Source: a virus. Taken from it: a stretch of DNA of 34,607 nt. The notes beneath the pieces are model-generated. The model was given only the letters and a program-made list of their open reading frames with translations, searched no databases and was not told the DNA's origin. The stretch is taken from positions 1 through 34,607 of the IMG/VR virus record IMGVR_UViG_3300008110_000195; one strand, 5' to 3'. A program made the translations under genes and the position numbers. Positions 28,209 through 34,607 of this stretch are shown here, one piece after another. How positions within the stretch are numbered: position 1 is the stretch's first letter; each line of letters opens with the position of its first letter.

Positions 28209-28239
28209 ATTATTATGACGTGTTTTTTTACTTATTTAA
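28209..28239 (-). promoter_or_regulatory. Putative promoter, copy 2
   Basis: The minus strand reads TTAAAT (28239-28234), a 16-base spacer, then CATAAT (28217-28212) within ACGTCATAATAAT (28221-28209), identical over 13 bases to copy 1. It lies directly after the stop codon of the 100-aa gene. Confidence 0.4.
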
Positions 28240-28542
28240 CTACAGAGTGATTTGCACTAATTTGCCTGCTGTGTTCTTAAAAACGATTCTGAGTTTGTCC
28301 GCGTTAAGCTCTTGTTTAAGTTTTGTTAAAGCTTCTCCTCTTAGGTTAGATATGGTCGTTTTAACTTGCGAGTAGTTAGCCGCCCTGGCTCTAGCCTTTC
28401 TAGCGCACGGTGTGCACCTAGGGCTGCCTGGGTTTTTTATGTCTGCTGCAGTCTTAAGCGCTGGGATAGCCGACAATATACGAGGATTCGATAGTATCGA
28501 CGTAATAATTGAATCTTCTATAACTACAAGCCGCTCAGACAT
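28240..28542 (-). CDS. Hypothetical protein with one CxxC, 100 aa
   Basis: It begins MSERLVVIEDSIITSILSNP. A CTPCARKARARAA segment (Cys43 and Cys46) sits in a basic region, followed by helical and strand parts (TTISNLRGEALTKLKQELNA). AGGAG lies 5 bases before the ATG. A single CxxC with basic residues may bind metal or serve redox use. It is the last gene of the tail cluster before the non-coding gap. The function is unknown. Confidence 0.5.
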   Translation of the reverse strand: MSERLVVIEDSIITSILSNPRILSAIPALKTAADIKNPGSPRCTPCARKARARAANYSQVKTTISNLRGEALTKLKQELNADKLRIVFKNTAGKLVQITL

Positions 28543-28551
28543 GGCTACTCC

Positions 28552-29049
28552 TTACACTGCGCCAGAAGAACTGGAACTGCTGTTAGTAGGAAAGTCAGCT
28601 GGAGGAGGATTACCGATAGACAGGTCAGCTTGAGGCTGTATTTGATCCATGACATTAAGTGTATTAACTAAATGTCTTACTTCTTCCAAAATAGCTGTCC
28701 AAGCGTCTTCAGCTTGGGCTTGTGACCTGAAAACAAGGTCCACATAGTCCAAACGGCAGAATTCTGGATAAACGCCTACCAAAGGCGCTTCTTCTGGAAA
28801 CTCTTCTATATCTGACGGTGAGCACACGCCATCAAAAGCCAGTCTGTATGCGCCTTCACGGGCATTCATGGCTTCTCTGCCATACCTGAAGATGGTGTTA
28901 GGCATAAGGTTACCGCCATAGGCGACTACCTTGAACCTAAACCCGTCAATTGTGTTGCTAGTATATTTTGTTTGCACAAGTCTGCGAAGCCACACCCCTC
29001 TACCGTAAAGGGGATCGCCTATAGAAGAAGAACTTGAAGATGATGGCAT
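28552..29049 (-). CDS. Protein with serine tracts at both ends, 165 aa
   Basis: It starts MPSSSSSSSIGDPLYGRGVW and ends FPTNSSSSSSGAV, so a folded core of about 140 residues lies between two polyserine linkers. The core mixes strands and helices (FRFKVVAYGGNLMPNTIF, EDAWTAILEEVRHLVNTLNV). Ser tracts of this kind act as flexible linkers in surface or tail proteins. AGGTG lies 5 bases before the ATG. Its place between a glycosyltransferase and other tail genes suggests a virion or glycan-related role. No family is recognised. Confidence 0.55.
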   Translation of the reverse strand: MPSSSSSSSIGDPLYGRGVWLRRLVQTKYTSNTIDGFRFKVVAYGGNLMPNTIFRYGREAMNAREGAYRLAFDGVCSPSDIEEFPEEAPLVGVYPEFCRLDYVDLVFRSQAQAEDAWTAILEEVRHLVNTLNVMDQIQPQADLSIGNPPPADFPTNSSSSSSGAV

Positions 29050-29056
29050 GATTCAC

Positions 29057-31051
29057 CTATATTCCAAAAATTGATTGACTAGCTCCTCTACGAGGTTTGC
29101 TAGACCAACAAACTGTTTTCTTGTCGCCATTCCAAGGTCTTAGCTTATATCCATTTTGCCACATTTGTTCGCCTATGCAAATGTCGCCACCGTTATGAGT
29201 TAGCCGCACGTCTGGGATGTTAGCTTTTTTTATCGCCTCAGTTTTTGCTACCCAGCAACTTCCTGTACAGAAAAATATCTTATTTCCGTTAACCGTAGCC
29301 TCGCCTCTTCTGTCTCTGAACAACTTTCCTCTATACCAGTCGGCTTTTTTTACCCATTCTGCGTGCTTTGGTTGCATCGCGAAGTGGTAAATCGGCCCAA
29401 GCATACCAAAATCGGGGTCACTAATAGCGCCAGAATTAACAAGGGAACACATCTTATCGAACCATAGAGGATCGACATCGCACATTGTGTCGTCGTCAAA
29501 CCAAACGGTCCATTTTGTTGTGATTGGGTCTTTTTCATCGTGAAACATTTCTCGCATGCACGGATATTTAAATTTATTGGTTTCGCAGCTGTACAGCTTG
29601 GTTATTACGCCTTCTTTGACTAAATCGTCACAAAAAGCTCTAGTTTCATGGCATACAGCGTTGCAATACACTCTCAGCTGCAATTTTTCTGGTGTTGTCG
29701 TTGATTTTATGCTGGATAGGCATCTTTTATGCATTTCTGCATAATTTCCGTACAAAAGAACGCACAAAGTCATCTGACCGCCTATTGAAGCGGAATCTAC
29801 TAAAGAATTTCCAGGTTCTGGAGACACAAAAGTCGTTGTTACAGGCGATGGCGTATTTTCAAAAGCTTTTTCGTTAATTTGCGGTTTTTGCTCGTCATTT
29901 TCATTAACGATTAGATTGTTTGACATTGTTTTGGCTTTCAACTGAAAATCTTTGTTCTCTTCTGGCATATTCAATATTTTTGTGCTTATTGGAGGTACTG
30001 GACCCTCAGAAACAACAAACAAGCTGTATTTTGTCCCGTCTTTTGTGAAACAAAGAGGTTTAGTTATGTCTGGTAGCACCATACCCTCCAATAACGGCAA
30101 AGTACCGTCCATGTAGTAACTTAAAACCGATCCAACTATTTTATCTGTTGTAATCATGTCCATACAGACAGGAACAATCTGATTTCCTTCCGCTTGAACT
30201 GGATACGCGCAAAAGCTTCTATCGCCTTCTTCTTTTTGTACTTTGTTTTTCCAACAGCCTTTTCTAGCACAACAGTCTAGCTTTCCTATGGTGTGTAAAT
30301 ACCTGTGGTCTACTTTCAACAAGTTATGAACAGGTTGAAGACCAGGATTATCTCTGTGATAGCCTTCCCACCACCATTCTTCCCTACCGCCTCCTGTAAC
30401 CACACAAGGTTTGCCTAAAGCAGCGGCCATATGCATGGCTGAAGTTATAGTGCATATAACGCCATCAGAGTTATTGATAACTCTAATCATCTGTCTAAGA
30501 TTAGTTTTACCTACCAAATCTATAACGTTTTTTAATTTAGGGTGGTGGTGCGCTGGTCTAGACCCTTTTCCGCCTATCTGAACAGTGTGAATTCCAAAAT
30601 CTTTAAGTATGTCTACTACTTTTTGATACCGTTCGTATACCCAGTGTTTAGTGGTAAAGTCCATTTTACCGCCTGCCACCACTACCCAGTATCTGCCAGA
30701 CACTAGAGGCTCTTGCTCTGTCTCAGACAGATGAAGATCTGGGTGAGGATATAGCAGAGGCACGTCTATGCCTGTCTGAGTTTTTAAGTTCTTATGAAAC
30801 GATGTTATGAAATGAATTTTTTCTGTGCCTGCTACTTTTATATACGATCCGTAAGTTAGATTAACTATTTTGGCGTTTCTTTTGTCTGGCATTCTTTGAA
30901 TGTAAGGATTGTTGTCCCACAGTTCTCTAAACGTTGTATCTACTGCTATGTGAAAACGTCCTGGGTATGTTAGAGCCAAATCTCTAGCCACAGCCGTCAT
31001 TACCAAAATGTCGCCTGGTGCGCGTTGATGTCTCAGTATTATCTTTTCCAT
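29057..31051 (-). CDS. Fusion of GT9-type and GT-A-type glycosyltransferases
   Basis: A 664-aa protein. Residues 1-310 look like GT9 (heptosyltransferase type): RHQRAPGDILVMTAVARDLA at the start, and GKTNLRQMIRVINNSDGVIC then SAMHMAAALGKPCVV (181-218), the sugar-nucleotide site region. Cys260, Cys261 and Cys266 plus later Cys may bind metal. A disordered linker (365-425) leads to a GT-A domain (426-664): TLCVLLYGNYAEMHKRCLSS and WTVWFDDDTMCDVDPLWF, with D519-D521 as the DxD-like metal site. It probably builds or modifies host-type glycans or virion glycoproteins. AAAGG lies before the ATG. Confidence 0.75.
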   Translation of the reverse strand: MEKIILRHQRAPGDILVMTAVARDLALTYPGRFHIAVDTTFRELWDNNPYIQRMPDKRNAKIVNLTYGSYIKVAGTEKIHFITSFHKNLKTQTGIDVPLLYPHPDLHLSETEQEPLVSGRYWVVVAGGKMDFTTKHWVYERYQKVVDILKDFGIHTVQIGGKGSRPAHHHPKLKNVIDLVGKTNLRQMIRVINNSDGVICTITSAMHMAAALGKPCVVTGGGREEWWWEGYHRDNPGLQPVHNLLKVDHRYLHTIGKLDCCARKGCWKNKVQKEEGDRSFCAYPVQAEGNQIVPVCMDMITTDKIVGSVLSYYMDGTLPLLEGMVLPDITKPLCFTKDGTKYSLFVVSEGPVPPISTKILNMPEENKDFQLKAKTMSNNLIVNENDEQKPQINEKAFENTPSPVTTTFVSPEPGNSLVDSASIGGQMTLCVLLYGNYAEMHKRCLSSIKSTTTPEKLQLRVYCNAVCHETRAFCDDLVKEGVITKLYSCETNKFKYPCMREMFHDEKDPITTKWTVWFDDDTMCDVDPLWFDKMCSLVNSGAISDPDFGMLGPIYHFAMQPKHAEWVKKADWYRGKLFRDRRGEATVNGNKIFFCTGSCWVAKTEAIKKANIPDVRLTHNGGDICIGEQMWQNGYKLRPWNGDKKTVCWSSKPRRGASQSIFGI

Positions 31052-31062
31052 TTCAGCCTTTC

Positions 31063-31491
31063 TTAAGCTGACGGTTCGTATCGGTCGCAGTGAGTACAGG
31101 TAGCCACTCCGTCTCCTGGATTTCCAGCTCTTCTACATTTACCGTAAACCTTGCACTCATGCATTATTTTTCCAGCACAGTTGCAACCTGCTGGCTTTTC
31201 CAGAGTAGGCCCTAAATGTACACAAGGTATTCGCAGCCTTTGTACTCTTGCGTCTGAAGTGGTTTGAACCACTATAGGTTTTGGGCTTTCGTCACTGGCG
31301 GTTATTTTTATTTCTTCTTCAGGTGCGTTGGCTCTTAAGTAGTCTATAAGTTGTTGCTTGTAAGGAATAATGGTGTGGCTGAACTTAACAAAGTCCAGAC
31401 TTAAATTGCCTATAGGTGAAAGTTTGTTATTAACTACTTTCAACTTTATACCAAATTCTGCACATTTGGCGATTATTTCTTCTGGTGTCAT
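31063..31491 (-). CDS. TubC-N-like docking domain fused to a Cys cluster, 142 aa
   Basis: Residues 1-53 (MTPEEIIAKCAEFGIKLKVV, then KQQLIDYLRANAP) resemble the TubC N-terminal docking domain of NRPS/PKS proteins, a small helix-strand-helix protein-protein docking unit. The C-terminal part has seven Cys (90, 103, 105, 113, 119, 132, 135; GCNCAGKIMHECKVYGKCRR, ATCTHCDRY), a probable zinc or Fe-S site. Such Cys clusters accompany glycosyltransferases in planctomycete phages, as I recall. It sits directly before the GT fusion and may dock to it. Confidence 0.55.
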   Translation of the reverse strand: MTPEEIIAKCAEFGIKLKVVNNKLSPIGNLSLDFVKFSHTIIPYKQQLIDYLRANAPEEEIKITASDESPKPIVVQTTSDARVQRLRIPCVHLGPTLEKPAGCNCAGKIMHECKVYGKCRRAGNPGDGVATCTHCDRYEPSA

Positions 31492-31493
31492 GG

Positions 31494-32885
31494 CTATCCC
31501 CTACAGGTAGTCTCGTAGGTATCTCCGTTGTTAGGCGGCGGTACCATGGTAGCTGGATTTGGAGGCTGTACGCAAGTACATGTGTACCCCAAAGTGCTGG
31601 CGCAGTTGCTTGACGTAAGAATCCAATTATCAAACAACGCGCTGTACGTATAAGTGCACGTGCCGTTACAGACAAAAACTTCATTGCCGCAGTTCGGCGT
31701 AGTTCCAGTGCCTGTGTAACAAAACTCTGGAAGTATATCTGGATTTGGAAATTTTAAAGCATACAGGTATACGGTTACGGCTGAAAATTCTGCTTTAACT
31801 ATATACGGACTGTTAGCACTTACTACTGTTAAAGAAGAGGCTACTTCAAAAGTGTTTGATGTAGTGTTTTCTAAAACTACACAAAGCGACCCGTCTCCTA
31901 CATCTTTGGCCAGAACACTAAAGCCAGTACCTCCAAAGCCAGCCCACTGAACTTTTTGATAAGCGGTGTCGTTTTCCCCAGGGCATCCGACATTGAAATA
32001 GCCTAGTGTGTTTAAATAATGATCTGGCTCTACAGAATTTTGGCCAGTCTTTTTACCAAATAAACATTTACAAGGCTGATACGGTTGTGAACTTCTATAA
32101 CTGCAATTACCTGTGACGTTGTCTACGCCTAACTGATTAAAAGTAAAAGGAAAAGCTGGAGGAACTTGCTTGCTGTATATTGCGCCTCTAAAGCAGGTAA
32201 ACAAGCGTTCGCCGTTAAAAAATCCGCACACAGGCCCCGTCGAGGTCAAACCTGGTTCGCTTTCTACCGATGGTCCGCATCCTTCAAACCAAGGACTAGT
32301 ACCAGCAGCTATGCGAATATATCTTAAGTCTCCGTGGCACACGTCAGTAGCTGGGCTTACTGAAATGTAATCACTAGCGTAGCTGCGACCGCATGGCATG
32401 CACGGGTCTGCGTCTTTTCTATCCAAAGTTTTAGTGACAGAAAAATAAGGCAACCAGTATCCGTCTTTGAGCACATTAAATTGTAAATCTATTTCTACGG
32501 ATGTCTGGCTAAGCTGGGTAAACTTAGCCAAAATTTCCATTACGATGGCCGCGCCTGACTGAGTAGCCCAAGAACTTCTCTCAGCTCTACCTACCCAAAC
32601 ATTAGGCGCGTACTCTTGTCCTTCTTCTACTGGAGGACACCCTAGCTGTATTTCTGTCGATTCAAATCCCCAAAACCAACTTGGTGAAGGATAACTTGAG
32701 CTTTCATTTACATAAGTTTGCGTGCCTGTAGCCAACCTACATGGATTCGTGTAGAAAGAGACAGATATTCGCCCAGTTTTCATGGGCCATCCAGCGTTAC
32801 ACAGTGAGCATTCTAAAAAAGTGCCTACGGTTTCGTAGTAGTAACTTTTACATATGTTGTAAGCTACTACTTCAGAACTAATCAT
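31494..32885 (-). CDS. Cys-rich tail/surface protein, 463 aa
   Basis: A beta-rich protein with about 30 Cys. The C-terminus has CNGTCTYTYSALFDNWILTS followed by SNCASTLGYTCTCVQPP, a C-x-G-(T)C-x-Y ... W ... C-x-C-x2-P pattern I recall from planctomycete and phage surface proteins. Other clusters are FLECSLCNAGW, ADPCMPCGRS and SYRSSQPYQPCKC. The Cys density suggests disulfide-stabilised exposed domains. No signal peptide is seen. The start shares the TAATG overlap with the next gene. It probably forms a tail fibre or receptor-binding part. Confidence 0.55.
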   Translation of the reverse strand: MISSEVVAYNICKSYYYETVGTFLECSLCNAGWPMKTGRISVSFYTNPCRLATGTQTYVNESSSYPSPSWFWGFESTEIQLGCPPVEEGQEYAPNVWVGRAERSSWATQSGAAIVMEILAKFTQLSQTSVEIDLQFNVLKDGYWLPYFSVTKTLDRKDADPCMPCGRSYASDYISVSPATDVCHGDLRYIRIAAGTSPWFEGCGPSVESEPGLTSTGPVCGFFNGERLFTCFRGAIYSKQVPPAFPFTFNQLGVDNVTGNCSYRSSQPYQPCKCLFGKKTGQNSVEPDHYLNTLGYFNVGCPGENDTAYQKVQWAGFGGTGFSVLAKDVGDGSLCVVLENTTSNTFEVASSLTVVSANSPYIVKAEFSAVTVYLYALKFPNPDILPEFCYTGTGTTPNCGNEVFVCNGTCTYTYSALFDNWILTSSNCASTLGYTCTCVQPPNPATMVPPPNNGDTYETTCRG

Positions 32886-34123
32886 TACGGCACCAAATAA
32901 GCAGAAAAATTACCCATACCCATAACTCTCTCGACCCAGCCACCGCCTAAAGTGTTTAGTCTTAAACGTATTCCCCAATCGTCGTCTATTGTACCACCTA
33001 AGAAATAAAGATGAGGTACGCCTATACCAAAACCCAAAGGTGCCCAGGTGTAGCCAGTTATGTTGTTAGGTCTCCAAAAACGTTTTGAGCCTATTCTTGG
33101 AGATTTTAAAGTTTTGCCAGGCAATGGACTAGCAACCATGTAGACATGAACGTCCATAGAGTGGGCGTCTTTGTACCTGGCTACTGGCGGCTTGATAGCC
33201 GCAGGCGATGTGAAGTCAGCAGGCAAATTTCCTGGATCTTCCGCAGTCTTTTTGCCTTGATCGTTTCCGCCCACATAAAAATTGTTGTTGAAGAAAAATA
33301 TGTGACTATACCCGACATACTGACCAAGCAAGACACCTTCAGAAGAGTAAGCGTTGATAGGTGTGCAAAAAGGGATTAGCCCTCTGCCTTCTGGTGTGGC
33401 TACATTTATCGGCTGTGTGCCGTTGTCTTCCCAGTACACTCCTCCTGTAAACGGCTGCTCTATGTCGGCGTTATGCCATATATATTTTGCTGGATAGCTG
33501 TGGCCTAGTCTGTCTACAGGGCATATAGGCTGGTCGTAGTCATCTAGCATGTGACTGACGCCTTCGTCTGTAAAGCACCAGTCTAAGTAATTGTTGTATT
33601 GAGGATCACACGCTGTACGCCTTTTAACAGGATAAAAAGCATGCGGGTTAGCTATACCAGGGCCTGTAACGTAAGCTGGCGGATCGTACGGCTCGACTAT
33701 CTCAGACGGATGGGCGTCTGGGTCGTTTAACATGGGGGGCATAAAATTAGGCTGACTTCGTCTAAACTTCCAAGCGTCTAAATCAGAAAAATTGAAATAC
33801 ACTCCATTAAGATGAAGCACTTTTGTTGGGTTGTGATGGTTTATTATGTTTTCACCAGTCTGCCCGTATACTTCGCCTCTTTTAGAGTTTCCTATGGTGC
33901 TAAGTATATAAGGATATATTGGATTTATTTTTTTAGCCTGAGGCCAGGGTGGAATAGTGTCTGAAGGATCGCAGCTTCCTATGTCGTAGATTACTGGATA
34001 GCCTCTGGCTTGACTGCAATGAAACAAATGAACCGTTGCTGTTTTAAAAGGCTCGCACACGAAGGTTGGGCTGTGCCCTCCTCCCATTTCAGCAGCTAGC
34101 CTATGTGCAGACCTTCCTCTCAT
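32885..34123 (-). CDS. Beta-rich tail/surface protein, 412 aa
   Basis: It starts MRGRSAHRLAAEMGGGHSPT at 34123, after the stop of the Thr-rich protein; the upstream SD is weak (CAGAGTAATAAAA). The frame is open to 34201 but that part overlaps the other gene. The sequence is Tyr/Pro/Gly-rich with many short strands (HVYMVASPLPGKTLKSPRIG, FFFNNNFYVGGNDQGKKTAE). Cys are few. No enzymatic motif is visible. By context it is a virion structural protein. Confidence 0.55.
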   Translation of the reverse strand: MRGRSAHRLAAEMGGGHSPTFVCEPFKTATVHLFHCSQARGYPVIYDIGSCDPSDTIPPWPQAKKINPIYPYILSTIGNSKRGEVYGQTGENIINHHNPTKVLHLNGVYFNFSDLDAWKFRRSQPNFMPPMLNDPDAHPSEIVEPYDPPAYVTGPGIANPHAFYPVKRRTACDPQYNNYLDWCFTDEGVSHMLDDYDQPICPVDRLGHSYPAKYIWHNADIEQPFTGGVYWEDNGTQPINVATPEGRGLIPFCTPINAYSSEGVLLGQYVGYSHIFFFNNNFYVGGNDQGKKTAEDPGNLPADFTSPAAIKPPVARYKDAHSMDVHVYMVASPLPGKTLKSPRIGSKRFWRPNNITGYTWAPLGFGIGVPHLYFLGGTIDDDWGIRLRLNTLGGGWVERVMGMGNFSAYLVP

Positions 34124-34128
34124 TTTTA

Positions 34129-34607
34129 TTACTCTGGAGGAGCTAGGGTTGTGCCAGCTGGTGGGGTAGTTGGAACTTGTTCGCAACCAGCTGCTCTGCA
34201 TTCTTCAACCGTAAAGTACGCACCAGATATGACTTCTTCACATTGCCCGTAGTCACCAGGACTGCCTGACTGAACGCAAGTAATTCTAGGTCCAGCTGTA
34301 GTAGTCGTAGTGCTAGTAGGCGTTGGTGTTGTAGTAGTCGTGCTGGTTGTAGTTGTGGTCGTTGTAGTCGTGCTGGGGCTAGCCGTGGTAGTAGTAGTTG
34401 GGCCAGAGCAGTTATTTAAACAATCTGCTTCTGTAGCAAACTGTCCTTCTCCTGGATTTGTTTGCATACAGCCATAAAAAGGATTAAATCCTACATACCC
34501 TACAATAGTGCATTCCCAATCCAGACTGGGAGCAGCCGTTGTTGTGGTTGTGGTAGTAGTGCTGGTGGTTGTGGTCGTGGTTGTTGTGGTAGTAGTTGTA
34601 CTGGTTG
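34129..34607 (-). CDS. Thr-rich stalk protein with Cys modules, N-terminus outside window
   Basis: The frame is open to the window end, so the gene is truncated on its 5' side. It alternates Thr-rich linkers (TTTTTTTTTSTTTTTPTP-like tracts) with small Cys modules: one at about 34400-34540 (LDWECTIVGY, YGCMQTNPGEGQFATEADCL) and one at 34140-34290 (RITCVQSGSPGDYGQCEEVI, FTVEECRAAGCEQ). Both follow W/T-C ... G-C ... F-x-T-x3-C-x3-C. Codon use in the tracts is varied (ACA, ACC, ACT, ACG), so the repeat is kept at protein level. It is probably an extended, disulfide-capped tail or adhesin stalk. Confidence 0.65.
   Translation of the reverse strand, partial: TSTTTTTTTTTTTTSTTTTTTTTAAPSLDWECTIVGYVGFNPFYGCMQTNPGEGQFATEADCLNNCSGPTTTTTASPSTTTTTTTTTSTTTTTPTPTSTTTTTAGPRITCVQSGSPGDYGQCEEVISGAYFTVEECRAAGCEQVPTTPPAGTTLAPPE

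Larger units (their letters stand above)
28011..28239. other. Non-coding gap between operons
   Basis: No frame with an SD is seen here. The gap contains the two promoter-like repeats, the candidate small RNA and terminator, a short hairpin (CCAATT/AATTGG near 28057-28072), and AGCTAG repeats (28039-28054). It separates the tail cluster from the AAA/DUF1257 operon. Confidence 0.7.

Overview
The window is a 34.6 kb piece of a tailed double-stranded DNA phage genome. It holds a terminase large subunit, a CHC2-type primase, three tRNA genes, tightly overlapping genes with strong AGGAGG-type ribosome binding sites, many very small proteins, and a tail or host-recognition cluster. No integrase, transposase or CRISPR array is visible, so it is probably an environmental, virulent-type phage. 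The host is not proven. Two short exported proteins (11184-11913) and the Cys-rich, Thr/Ser-repeat tail proteins (28552-34607) look, from memory, like planctomycete and planctomycete-phage proteins. Two putative UV-damage repair genes would suit sunlit water. Both statements are inference.

Layout. At 1-3400 (minus strand) are small early-type genes, including DUF551-like proteins, a zinc-ribbon microprotein, and a radical-SAM protein of the spore-photoproduct-lyase type. At 3460-3910 there is no convincing gene. Instead there is a three-way-junction RNA-like fold with a tRNA-like T-arm, next to a 60-bp inverted repeat. At 3915-10120 are hypothetical genes, two large helical proteins sharing a WPEL motif, a pyrimidine-dimer-glycosylase-like protein, a CsrA homologue and a ParB-fold-like protein. 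At 10121-12240 are a zinc deaminase, a membrane protein, two secreted proteins, and tRNAs with anticodons CAT, TAT and TCT. At 12239-16147 are a coiled-coil protein, a 519-aa possible beta-propeller and several membrane microproteins.

At 16146-21996 the strands interleave. TerL and a 389-aa putative virion protein are on plus. A primase and a DUF3310 protein are on minus. Both plus genes begin head-to-head with a minus gene, the two start codons sharing one CATG. At 21941-27749 is a minus-strand operon with a Ycf46-like AAA+ ATPase, a DUF1257 (Ycf35-like) protein, a DUF2997 protein, a GNAT acetyltransferase and unknown partners. A palindrome resembling a Gram-positive SOS box lies upstream of the ATPase. 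At 28011-28239 is a non-coding gap with two tandem promoter-like repeats and a candidate small RNA ending in a terminator whose loop is complementary to Shine-Dalgarno sequences. At 28240-34607 is the tail/adhesin cluster, including a GT9-GT-A glycosyltransferase fusion and Cys-rich and Thr-rich surface proteins.

Several minus-strand genes are separated by hairpin-plus-T-tract terminators placed just before the next gene, so internal termination seems to set gene dosage. Functions are assigned from motifs read by eye. No search or folding program was run.
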